From Phycisphaerae bacterium (GTDB taxonomy: Bacteria; Planctomycetota; Phycisphaerae; UBA1845; PWPN01): 64,000 nt of DNA. Location: contig JAGNEZ010000025.1 in the NCBI GenBank assembly GCA_018003015.1, positions 19,462 to 83,461 on the forward strand, read 5' to 3'. The translations under genes and the position numbers were made by a program. The notes under the pieces are model-generated. The model was not told where the DNA came from and searched no databases. It saw only the letters and a program-made list of their open reading frames with translations. Below are positions 7,039-15,475 of the stretch, piece by piece (the first letter of the stretch is position 1; each line of letters starts with the position of its first letter).

Positions 7039-8202
7039 ATGCTGGAGCATCCTCTCGCCCCATCGTCGGTCGCCTCATCGGCGGCGATCGAGCATCTGCG
7101 TTGGTCGCTGACGCCGGAAGTGGGACCGGTCCTGTTCGGGCGGCTGATTGAGTGCTTCGGGTCCGCCCAGCAGGCTCTCGTGACGTCGGCTGCTCAGCTG
7201 GAACGGGTGGACGGGATCGGGGCGACGACGGCGGACAAGATCGCGCGGGGGCGCGAAGCGGCCGAGGTGGAGGCGGAACTCGAACTGGCCGCCAGGCACG
7301 GGGTGCGGATCATCTGCCGGGACGACGCGGAGTACCCCCGAGCTCTGCTGCACATACCCGACCCGCCCATCTGCCTGTACGTTCGCGGACAGATCCAACC
7401 GGAGGATGCCGTGGCCATCGGGATCGTTGGCTCGCGGCGGTGCACCCTGTACGGACGCGAGCAGGCCAACCGGTTCGGTTATCAGCTGGGCTCGCAGGGA
7501 ATCACCATCGTTTCCGGTCTGGCCCGGGGCGTGGACGGCGAGTCGCACAAGGGGGCAATCGCGGCCGGCGGGCGGACGCTGGCGGTGCTGGGCAACGGAT
7601 TGAGCATGATCTACCCGCCGGAGCACCAGGACCTGGCGGATCGAATCGTTCACCAGGGTGCGGTGCTGAGCGAGCTGCCGATGGCCACCTCCCCGAACTC
7701 GGGCAACTTCCTCCCGCGGAACCGGCTGATCGCCGGACTGTCGCTGGGGGTTCTGGTCGTGGAGGCGGCCCGACGAAGCGGGTCGCTGACCACGGGGCGA
7801 CTGGCCAGCGAGTACAACCGGGAGCTGTTCGCGCTGCCCGGCCGGGTCGATTCCGAGTATTCCCAGGGGACCAATGCCCTGATTCGCGATCAGCACGCCA
7901 AGTGCGTGACCTGCGCCGAGGACATACTCGAGGAGCTGGGCGAGGTAGGCAAGGCGCTCTCATCCGGGAATGGTATACCCGCCAACGAGGCGGCGGAGAT
8001 CGCGCCGGCGGCGGCAGGACTCAAGCGGGAGGAGCAGCTCTTGTGCAGTGTCCTCAGCCGCCAGGAGCAATCCATCGAGATGCTGGCGGAGGCCACCTCG
8101 CTGCCCGCGGGCCGGATTGCGTCCATGCTGATCACCCTGCAGCTGCGCGGTCTGGCTCGGCAACTGCCGGGCAACCTGTTCGTGCGAGCGAGAGGTCGGT
8201 AG
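7039..8202 (+). CDS. dprA: DNA-processing protein DprA
   Basis: 387 residues. DprA loads RecA on incoming single-stranded DNA during transformation and is widespread even in species not known to be competent. Visible parts are an N-terminal helix-hairpin-helix-like region (VDGIGATTADKIARG, about residues 56-70), the Rossmann core with GIVGSRRCTLYGREQA, TIVSGLARGVDGESHKGAI and AVLGNGLSMIYPPEH, then NRLIAGLSLGVLVVEA and RSGSLTTGRLA. A C-terminal winged-helix segment spans roughly residues 320-380. GGAAGGAG lies 9 bases before the ATG at 7039, which favours this start over the in-frame ATG at 6991. It is followed by the FHA-cyclase after 118 bases. Confidence 0.95.
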   Translation: MLEHPLAPSSVASSAAIEHLRWSLTPEVGPVLFGRLIECFGSAQQALVTSAAQLERVDGIGATTADKIARGREAAEVEAELELAARHGVRIICRDDAEYPRALLHIPDPPICLYVRGQIQPEDAVAIGIVGSRRCTLYGREQANRFGYQLGSQGITIVSGLARGVDGESHKGAIAAGGRTLAVLGNGLSMIYPPEHQDLADRIVHQGAVLSELPMATSPNSGNFLPRNRLIAGLSLGVLVVEAARRSGSLTTGRLASEYNRELFALPGRVDSEYSQGTNALIRDQHAKCVTCAEDILEELGEVGKALSSGNGIPANEAAEIAPAAAGLKREEQLLCSVLSRQEQSIEMLAEATSLPAGRIASMLITLQLRGLARQLPGNLFVRARGR

Positions 8203-8320
8203 CCGTGCCCAGGGCATGATCGTGCCGAGGCCGCCAGCGAGCGGCGTTCGGGGCCGGCTCTTCCGGGCGACGGCCGAGTCGGTTTGGCGATCGATCGCCG
8301 GTCCCGTTAAGCTACCCGGG

Positions 8321-10081
8321 ATGGCGTCCGCACCCTTGCAGCAAGCGCGTTTGCGGCTGACCGCCCGGGTGGGCGGGCAAGTTGTCGTCCGCTTCGAACT
8401 GGCCGAGGGGGCGCAACTGATCCTGGGGGCCTCCTCCCAGGCTGACTGCCCCTGCCCGGGTGAGAAGTACCTGAGTCGCCGCCACGTGGTTCTTCGTCCT
8501 CACGGCGGGCATCTCCAGGTCGAACGCCTGAGTGGTTCCGCCAATCCGGTGTTATTCAAGGGCGGTCACCATGATCGGTTCGTCATGGCGGACGGTGACT
8601 ACTTCGTGATCGGGACCACGGAGTTTCACCTGGATGCGGCCGGTCTGGTGGACGCGCCCGGCGACGACAGGGCCGAGCTTCGCCCCCAGGAGCAGTTCAC
8701 GCTCGGGGCTCACGAGCTGCGACTCACCGGCGACACCAACGACCGGCTCCGCCTGCTGGACCTCATGACCCTTCCGGAGATACTGCGGACTCGGAGCCGC
8801 AAGGAGTTCTACATCTACGCCTGCGGGGCTTTGCGGATGGCCACCGGGGCCCGCTGGGTCCAGGTGTTAGCGGTCGAGGATCATGCCCCGCGGGTGCTCT
8901 GCGAGGACGCCGGGCTTGACCAGGGTGCCCCGCGGGGGCAGAGCCGGGAACTGGTCAAGTTCGCGCTGGCGGAGGCCCCCCGCCCAGTGACCTACCGCTG
9001 GCAACAGAACGGTCGCGGCGAGCTGGCGGCCACGGTTTGTGAGGGAATCGACTGGGCGGTCTGCTGCGCCATGCCGGTCCCGGGCGAGACACCGGTCCTG
9101 TTCTACCTGGCAGGCTCGATGAGTGCGGCGGAACCCGGACTGGGCTCGGTACTCGGGCTGCGCGACACCGCACGTCTGGTCGGACTGGTGGCCGACGCGG
9201 TGGGACGGGCCCTGGCCATGTACAAGCTTGAGGACTGGCAGGCCAAGCTCGGGCACTTCTTCTCCGGCAAACTGGTGTCCAAGATCCTCGAGTCGGAGGA
9301 CCCCCGTCAACTCGCCCCGAGCATCCGGCAAGCCACGGTGATGTTCTTCGATATTCGCGGCTTCTCGCATATCGCGGAAGGCAACCTGGCGCGGATCCTC
9401 GAGTGCCAGAGCGAACTCAAGCAGGTGATGACCGCCATGACCCAGTGCGTCTTCGACCATGACGGCGTGGTCATCCGGTACATGGGCGACGGCATCCTGG
9501 CCTGCTGGAACGTGCCCTATGATCTGGTGAACCACACCGAGCGGGCCAGCCTGGCGGCCCTACGCATGGTGGGGCTGATGAACGAGGTCTCGCCAGGCTG
9601 GGGCTGCGGCATCGGGCTTGGGGCGGGTGATGTGGTCGCGGGCTCGCTGGGATCGGAACAGGTCTACGCGTACGACATCCTTGGGCCGGTGGTCAACCAG
9701 GCCGCCCGCGTGGAAGGCATCACCAAGGAAGTGGGCGTGCCCATCCTGGTCACCGCGGAAGTGGCTCGAACGTTGGAGCCGGACCGGGTCATGACCCGTC
9801 GGGTCGCCCGGTTTCTGCCGGCTGGGGTGCAGACGGAGGTGGATCTTTACACGATCGAGGAGACCCCGGCTGATGCCGCCGCACGACGGGTCATCGAGCA
9901 GCGGCACGGCGTTCACGCCGAGGCCTTGGCCGCGTTCGAGCAAGGCGACTGGGAGAAGGCCTTTGATCTGCTTCACCCCATCGTCAAGGAGGACGTGGCG
10001 GCGCGGTACGTCTACACGCTGGCCCTGCAGCGGAAGCCGCCTCGCGACTGGCGGGGCGTGATCGAGATGACCCACAAGTAG
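8321..10081 (+). CDS. FHA domain-class III nucleotide cyclase
   Basis: 586 residues from the ATG at 8321; an upstream in-frame GTG/ATG region (from 8216) looks non-coding. No strong ribosome site is visible. Residues about 15-105 form an FHA phosphothreonine-binding domain (GEKYLSRRHVVLRP, then DGDYFVIG). The middle (about 130-325) is unassigned and GAF-like in position. The cyclase domain spans about 335-510: metal ligands D344 (FFDIRGF) and D390 (YMGDG), then YDILGPVVNQAARVE with D452, N459 and R463. The adenine-selecting lysine position appears to be arginine (VIRYMGDG, R386). cAMP production is likely but GTP use is not excluded. The FHA part suggests control by Ser/Thr kinases; none is in this window. 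Confidence 0.88.
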   Translation: MASAPLQQARLRLTARVGGQVVVRFELAEGAQLILGASSQADCPCPGEKYLSRRHVVLRPHGGHLQVERLSGSANPVLFKGGHHDRFVMADGDYFVIGTTEFHLDAAGLVDAPGDDRAELRPQEQFTLGAHELRLTGDTNDRLRLLDLMTLPEILRTRSRKEFYIYACGALRMATGARWVQVLAVEDHAPRVLCEDAGLDQGAPRGQSRELVKFALAEAPRPVTYRWQQNGRGELAATVCEGIDWAVCCAMPVPGETPVLFYLAGSMSAAEPGLGSVLGLRDTARLVGLVADAVGRALAMYKLEDWQAKLGHFFSGKLVSKILESEDPRQLAPSIRQATVMFFDIRGFSHIAEGNLARILECQSELKQVMTAMTQCVFDHDGVVIRYMGDGILACWNVPYDLVNHTERASLAALRMVGLMNEVSPGWGCGIGLGAGDVVAGSLGSEQVYAYDILGPVVNQAARVEGITKEVGVPILVTAEVARTLEPDRVMTRRVARFLPAGVQTEVDLYTIEETPADAAARRVIEQRHGVHAEALAAFEQGDWEKAFDLLHPIVKEDVAARYVYTLALQRKPPRDWRGVIEMTHK

Positions 10082-10151
10082 GGCGTCGGCCGGAGAGCGG
10101 AGTTCCGGTTGGCAGGGCAAGATTGAGTCGTGGCGAACCGATAAGACAACC

Positions 10152-13100
10152 ATGACGAAGCGAGCCTTGGGGCGGGTGCGATTGACTTGCGCCAGCATCG
10201 TGCTGGTTGGCCCATGGGCAGTATTGGCCCTGCCGGCGGGCGAGCTGCCGGACGGCCGGGGCGACCCGGCGGCGCTGCAGGCCGCAGTGCTGCTCGAAGG
10301 CTGGGTCGCGGCGGTGAACGCGGCCGGGGCGGAGGGCACGTCCGACTATCCGGACTGGGCGTTGACCGCCCTGCCGGCCGGCGGATCGTTCGACCGGGCG
10401 GAGGCCCGGGGGCAGGCGATCATCGCCTACCTGTCGCTGCCCGACGAGTTTCTCCTCTGCCTCACGGCCGCCCAGTGCGAGGTGGCGATACGGGCGAAGA
10501 TCGGACTGCTTCGATCGATCGACGGCCTGACCGGCGTCGCCCTGTTCGCTCGACCGATTGGGAAGGTGGACGCCGACTACCGACCGCTGTCCGCCTACCT
10601 GCCGCCCCCCGAGCCGATTGTCAGGAAGGCCGAGTCGGCGGCGGTCACCGACGCGGACTCGACCGAACCGGGCGCGGCGATCTCATCCTCGGAAAAGGCG
10701 GTCGCCGCCGAGACACCTCGCACCGAGGCGGGCGGTCTCCCAACCTATAATCCGGGTCGACCGCAGGGAGCCTTGTCGGGCAAGACGGTCTTCCTGAGTC
10801 CCGGCCACGGCTGGCTATACAACACCACCTACAAGACCTGGATGACTCAGCGGGGCAACAACTACAACCTGATCGAGGACCTGAGCAACGGGGAGGCGGT
10901 CCTGAACCATCTGGCCCGCTACCTGCACAACGCGGGGGCCGACGTGTGGCCCTGCCGCGAACGGGACTTCAACACCAACATGGTCATCATTGACAACCAG
11001 GACGCGGCCCCGGCCTTCAGCGTCACCGGTTCCTGGCCGACGAGCACCGGAGCGGGCACCTGGAAGGGCGACCACTACCAGTATGGCACGGTCAGCACGA
11101 CGGAGACCGGCGTAGCCACCTACCTCCCGAGCATCCCGACCGCCGGCTACTACGCGGTCTATCTCTGGACACCGTCGGCATCGAACCGTTCGACCGACGC
11201 GAAGGTCCGCGTTCGCCACGCGGGTGGCGTGACCGCCCACGCAGTCAACATGCAGCGCGACGGCAACACCTGGCGTTTTCTGGGCAGCTACTACTTCAAT
11301 GCCGGGCGGGACGCGGCCCGCGGAGCGGTTGAGATTTCGAACCAGGGCTCGGATACCGGCAAGATCGTGGTGGCCGACGCGGTCCGGTTCGGCGGGGGCA
11401 TGGGTGACTACGACGACGGCGGGGGCATCAGCGGCAAGCCGCGCTGGGAGGAGTCGGGCAAGTACTTTCCGGTTTTCATGGGCCAGCCGGACACCCCCAA
11501 AGGCAGCGTGGATTCCATGCCCCGCTACGCGGCGTGGGAAAGCGAGGACTGGGAAGACTCCATATACCTCTCATGGCACAGCAACGGTGGCGGCGGCAGT
11601 GTGCGCGGCACGGACGTCTACGTCTACGCCTCCGGGCAGTCACCGGGGGTCTCGGGCAGTTTCGAGCTGTTCGACGGCGTCCAGGGCAGTGACACGCTGG
11701 CCGTGCGCATCCTCGACGAGGTGATCACCGACATTCACGCCGGGTGGGATCCCGCCTGGATCGGCCGGAAGTTCGGTGCCTGGCTGGGCGAGGTCAATCC
11801 GAACAACAACGATGAGATGCCCGCCTGCCTGATCGAGGTCGCCTACCACGACAACCCGCTCGACGCCCAGTCGCTGGCCGACCCTCGGTTCCGCGATCTC
11901 GTATCCCGGGCGATCTACCAGGGGGTCGTCCACTGGTGGTACCGCGACCACGACGGGCCCTCGACCACGCCGATCGCCGTCGAGACGCTTTTGCCGGAGC
12001 CGCCGACGCACCTGGCCGTCCGCCATACCAGCCCCGGCACGCTGCGGGTCAGTTGGCACGCCCCGCCGTCCAACAACGGCGACCATCTGCTGGGGGATCC
12101 GGCCACCGGATACCTGGTCTGCCACAGCACCAACGGGTTCGGCTTCGACGACGGCGCGCCGACCGTCTCGACCACCCTAGAGTTTACCGGGCTGGCGCCG
12201 GGCACGATCCACTTCTTCCGGGTCATCGCCACGAACGCCGGCGGCCAGTCGTTTCCCAGCCCGATCGCCGGGGCCATGGTCGCCGCCGATGGGGCTGCCC
12301 CGATCCTGGTGGTCAATGGCTTCGACCGGCTCGACCGGGCCATGATGCTGGTCGAACGCGATCCGGTGAGCGGCAAGGACCTGCTTCGCGAGCGGCTCGA
12401 CCGGATGAACGACTTCGGCTACATCCGCATGTTCGCGGCCGCCGTGGCGAGCACCGGGAACGCCTTTGACTCCTGCGCCCACCAGGCGGTGCGCGACGGC
12501 GATGTGCCCCTGGTCGACTACCGCCTGACCATCTGGGGATGTGGCCGTCAATCCGAGGCCGATCATACGTTCGATGCCGCCGAGCAGGCCCTGGTTGCGG
12601 CCTACCTGGTCGGCGGCGGGCGGCTGTTCGCCTCCGGAACCGACATCGGCTGGGATCTGGATGCCCGCAATCACGGGGCCGCGTTCTATCACGACTACCT
12701 GCGAGCCACGTTCTCGGCCGACGACGCCGCGACCTACAGCGTTACCCCGGTCTCCGGATCCCTGTTCGACGGCGTCGGAGCGTTCGCCTTCGACAACGGA
12801 TCGACCATCTACAACGCCAAGTCAGCCGACGTCATCATTCCTCGAAACGGGGCGACTGCGGTGCTCACCTACGTCGGCGGCAACGGCGAGGCTGCCGGCG
12901 TATTCTACGACGGGGCGTTCAAGGTAGTCACCTTCGGGTTTCCGTTCGAGACGATCACCTCGGCGGCCACACGAACGGCCGTCATGCAGCGAATCGTCGA
13001 GCGACTCCTGGTTCCGTCGTGTACCCAGAGCCCTGATCTGGACAACGATAACGACGTGGATCAGTCGGACTTCGCCCTCCTGCAGGCGTGCTACAGCGGG

Positions 13101-13238
13101 AGAGGCGTCACCCAGTCCGACCCGGCGTGCCTCTGCTCGGATCTCGACAGCGACGGGGACGTCGACGCGAACGATACGACCATCTTGCGCCAATGCATGT
13201 CCGGCGCGGGCATCGCCTGGGACTCGAACTGCAGATGA
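10152..13238 (+). CDS. Secreted N-acetylmuramoyl-L-alanine amidase with golvesin insert, FN3 and dockerin
   Basis: 1028 residues with a signal peptide (about 1-28). The Amidase_3 core begins at GKTVFLSPGHGW; likely zinc ligands are H219, E248 and H476 (LSWHSNGG), with catalytic E562 (CLIEVAYHD). Between the second and third ligands, residues about 277-415 form a golvesin C-terminal-like domain (FSVTGSWPTS, GYYAVYLWTPS, KIVVADAVRFGG), so the catalytic domain is interrupted by a binding module. An FN3 domain follows (about 615-710), then a glutamine-amidotransferase-like region (about 715-955; ILVVNGFDR, GGGRLFASGTDI). Two calcium-loop repeats end the protein (DLDNDNDVDQSDF and DLDSDGDVDANDT), with paired cysteines. 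It would cut peptidoglycan stem peptides in the envelope or outside the cell. Confidence 0.88.
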   Translation: MTKRALGRVRLTCASIVLVGPWAVLALPAGELPDGRGDPAALQAAVLLEGWVAAVNAAGAEGTSDYPDWALTALPAGGSFDRAEARGQAIIAYLSLPDEFLLCLTAAQCEVAIRAKIGLLRSIDGLTGVALFARPIGKVDADYRPLSAYLPPPEPIVRKAESAAVTDADSTEPGAAISSSEKAVAAETPRTEAGGLPTYNPGRPQGALSGKTVFLSPGHGWLYNTTYKTWMTQRGNNYNLIEDLSNGEAVLNHLARYLHNAGADVWPCRERDFNTNMVIIDNQDAAPAFSVTGSWPTSTGAGTWKGDHYQYGTVSTTETGVATYLPSIPTAGYYAVYLWTPSASNRSTDAKVRVRHAGGVTAHAVNMQRDGNTWRFLGSYYFNAGRDAARGAVEISNQGSDTGKIVVADAVRFGGGMGDYDDGGGISGKPRWEESGKYFPVFMGQPDTPKGSVDSMPRYAAWESEDWEDSIYLSWHSNGGGGSVRGTDVYVYASGQSPGVSGSFELFDGVQGSDTLAVRILDEVITDIHAGWDPAWIGRKFGAWLGEVNPNNNDEMPACLIEVAYHDNPLDAQSLADPRFRDLVSRAIYQGVVHWWYRDHDGPSTTPIAVETLLPEPPTHLAVRHTSPGTLRVSWHAPPSNNGDHLLGDPATGYLVCHSTNGFGFDDGAPTVSTTLEFTGLAPGTIHFFRVIATNAGGQSFPSPIAGAMVAADGAAPILVVNGFDRLDRAMMLVERDPVSGKDLLRERLDRMNDFGYIRMFAAAVASTGNAFDSCAHQAVRDGDVPLVDYRLTIWGCGRQSEADHTFDAAEQALVAAYLVGGGRLFASGTDIGWDLDARNHGAAFYHDYLRATFSADDAATYSVTPVSGSLFDGVGAFAFDNGSTIYNAKSADVIIPRNGATAVLTYVGGNGEAAGVFYDGAFKVVTFGFPFETITSAATRTAVMQRIVERLLVPSCTQSPDLDNDNDVDQSDFALLQACYSGRGVTQSDPACLCSDLDSDGDVDANDTTILRQCMSGAGIAWDSNCR

Positions 13239-13294
13239 CCGCGGTGTCTTCTCTTCTGACCCGCCGGCACCCCACCGGCCCAACCCGCGATCCC

Positions 13295-13846
13295 CTACGC
13301 CTGCCCGCCCTGCTTGGCCTTGCGCAGAAACTTGAGCAGCTCTTTCGCGTTGGCCTTGGCCATGTCGCTGGCCCCGTGCTGAATCGGGGACTCGCTCACG
13401 CCCTCGACGAACACAACACCCACGGCCTCGCCGGTGGAGTTGTCGGCCAGCGTGACCAGCCAGTCGAGCCGGCCCTCGCCGCCGATCATGCCCTTCTCCT
13501 TGAAGAACCGGCACAGAACGTTGATCTTGAGCGCTCTGCCGCCGCCGGGGAACACTCTGCGGACATCCTCCCCCGCGAGCGTCTCAGCGAACTCGCGACG
13601 CACCTTCGCGAGCATGCCGCTGTCGCAAATCGGAGGAACGTCGGTGGTGACGTCGCCGGGCAACAGCGTGTCGTAGACCGCCAGCCGCGAGGGGCTGAAA
13701 TCGCCGTGGATCAGGGTCGCATCCGCATCCGCCCCCTTGACCGCCTGGAAGGCCATCCCCGCCGCGTGACCCACCATCTGCACATTGCTGCAGCCGGCCG
13801 CAGCAAGCAGCAACCCTCCCGCCAGAACCACCGCCATCACACGCAT
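13295..13846 (-). CDS. Lipoprotein of unknown function
   Basis: 183 residues. The ATG at 13846 follows AGGAG by 7 bases and begins a classical lipoprotein signal (MRVMAVVLAGGLLLAAAGC, lipobox AAAGC). The mature part has DATLIHGDFSPSRLAVYDTL, then RREFAETLAGEDVRRVF, then a strand-rich section ending in WLVTLADNSTGEAVGVVFVEG. The order 'compute a limit, test an accumulation of environment, describe inherited properties' is reminiscent of DUF4410-like lipoproteins, but I cannot assign it. It is convergent with the amidase gene (56-base gap) and lies 68 bases downstream of a Gfo/Idh/MocA gene on the same strand, so the two may be cotranscribed. Confidence 0.7.
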   Translation of the reverse strand: MRVMAVVLAGGLLLAAAGCSNVQMVGHAAGMAFQAVKGADADATLIHGDFSPSRLAVYDTLLPGDVTTDVPPICDSGMLAKVRREFAETLAGEDVRRVFPGGGRALKINVLCRFFKEKGMIGGEGRLDWLVTLADNSTGEAVGVVFVEGVSESPIQHGASDMAKANAKELLKFLRKAKQGGQA

Positions 13847-13914
13847 CATCGAGCTCCTGTACCTTCGAGACCCCGAAAGAAAGCCGCCAGACGTCATGAA
13901 CGCGAGCATTCCCG

Positions 13915-15192
13915 TCAGGTCAGCGACCACGGCTTGCGCATTGGCCGGACCTTGCACATCGCGTTCGCCTGATCGTCGTCGGCGAATCGCTCCGCCTTCG
14001 GATCCCACCTGAGCTTCCGCCCCAGCTTGATGGCGATGTTGGCCAGGTGGCATACCGAGGAGACGCGGTGGCCGATGTCCACCGGGAAATACGGATCCTT
14101 GCGGCTCTTGACGCAGTCGAGGAAATCGCGGTGCTCACCGGCCGGATTGGCGGTCACCCGAAACTCCTCCGGGCCGATCTTGGCCTTGGCGATCTCCGGT
14201 GAACTCGCCTCGAGGGGTGCGTCCCAGCCGGTGTTGCCCACCCAGCCGTCGGTCCCGGTGAACCGGATGCTTGGATTGCCCGGCTTGCAGGTCATGACCA
14301 CCCCGCTGGCGTAGCGGTAAGTGACGTCGTACTCCTTGACCGTATCATACAACCCCCCTTCCCAGTAGGTGCCCTTGCCCTCGATCTCCGCTGGTCCGCT
14401 CCGCTCGACATCCAGGGCGTACTGGGCGGTATCGAACAGATGGGTACCCCAGTCGCAGATGATCCCGCCGGAGTAGTCCTGGATCCACCGGAAGTTGAAG
14501 TGGACGCGGTCCTTGTTGTACGGGGCCTGAGGGGCCGGGCCGAGCCACATGTCGTAGTCGAGCTCGGGCGGCACCGGCTGCGGCGTTGGATCACCGGGCG
14601 AGGTCGGCTGCCTCGGCAACACCACCTCGACCTTCTGGACCTTGCCGATCCGGCCGTTGCGGACCAGCTCCACCATCCGGCGATAGACGCCCAAGGAGCG
14701 GTCCTCGGTACTGGTCTGGAAGACCTTCCTGTTCTTGCGGACAACGTCGACGAGGATCCTGCCCTCGTCGATGGTCAGCGTCGGCTTCTCGCACTGCACG
14801 TCCTTGCCCGCCCGGACGGCCATCACGCTGATCAGCGTATGCCAGTGATCGGGGGTGGAGATCATGACCGCGTCGATGTCCTCGCGAGCCAGGACCTCGC
14901 GGAAATCCCCGGTCATCGCGCAGTCTTTGTTGCCGTACTTCTGGTCCACCATGGCCTTGGCGTTCTTCATCCGGTTGGAGTCGACGTCGCAGACCACGAG
15001 CACGCGGGCATCGGGCTGCCTGAGGTATTGCACCAGGTTGCGGTCCGTCCCGTGCGAACCGGTCCCGATGAAGCCCACGGTGATCTTGTTGCTGGGTGCG
15101 TCCTCTCCCCGCAGACGAGAAGAGACGATTGTCGGAAAGGCCACTGCCGCGGATGCCGCCCCGATGAACCTGCGTCGAGACATGGTGTCCAT
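13915..15192 (-). CDS. Twin-arginine Gfo/Idh/MocA family oxidoreductase
   Basis: 425 residues. AAGGAG lies 9 bases before the ATG at 15192 (MDTMSRRRF); an ATG at 15201 sits directly on the ribosome site and is unlikely. SRRRFIGAASAAVAFPTIV is a Tat signal. The NAD(P)-binding motif is VGFIGTGSHGTDRN, followed by VLVVCDVD and the sugar-dehydrogenase signature DVQCEKPTLTIDEG (lysine of the EKP motif). The C-terminal domain carries YSGGIICDWGTHLFD, typical of the exported planctomycete/Bacteroidetes subgroup. The substrate is unknown; members oxidise, epimerise or cleave sugars. It faces the large GH2-like gene divergently, which suggests shared regulation and a related glycan. Confidence 0.88.
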   Translation of the reverse strand: MDTMSRRRFIGAASAAVAFPTIVSSRLRGEDAPSNKITVGFIGTGSHGTDRNLVQYLRQPDARVLVVCDVDSNRMKNAKAMVDQKYGNKDCAMTGDFREVLAREDIDAVMISTPDHWHTLISVMAVRAGKDVQCEKPTLTIDEGRILVDVVRKNRKVFQTSTEDRSLGVYRRMVELVRNGRIGKVQKVEVVLPRQPTSPGDPTPQPVPPELDYDMWLGPAPQAPYNKDRVHFNFRWIQDYSGGIICDWGTHLFDTAQYALDVERSGPAEIEGKGTYWEGGLYDTVKEYDVTYRYASGVVMTCKPGNPSIRFTGTDGWVGNTGWDAPLEASSPEIAKAKIGPEEFRVTANPAGEHRDFLDCVKSRKDPYFPVDIGHRVSSVCHLANIAIKLGRKLRWDPKAERFADDDQANAMCKVRPMRKPWSLT

Positions 15193-15340
15193 GCTGCGCA
15201 TCTCCTTCCGGCAAGGATGTTCCGGCCGGACCCCTGCGATCACTCGCCGGGCCGAGCCCATCATGTGGGAAACCATGCTACGGCGGGAACGGCGAGCCGT
15301 CGAGTCTGACCCGCCGGCGCAAGCCTGGTCTTCGCGTGCC

Positions 15341-15369
15341 TTGACGCTCACTCCACGCCACGCTCTACT
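15341..15369 (+). promoter_or_regulatory. Sigma70-like promoter for the GH2-like gene
   Basis: TTGACG (15341-15346), a 17-base spacer and TCTACT (15364-15369), giving a start near 15376 and a leader of about 100 bases before the ATG at 15476. Confidence 0.4.
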
Positions 15370-15475
15370 GGCTTCCAAGCCTCGCTCCGGCAGCGCCCTT
15401 CGTGGGACCGCTGGCGACAAGGCCCCCTGGCTGTAACCATCGGCCAAACCCCAGGCAATCTCGAAAGGACGCTCC

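Noticed and set aside
13253..13275. Hairpin GCCGG-CACCCCA-CCGGC between the amidase and lipoprotein genes
   Set aside because: A 5-bp stem without a T-tract is too weak to call a terminator.
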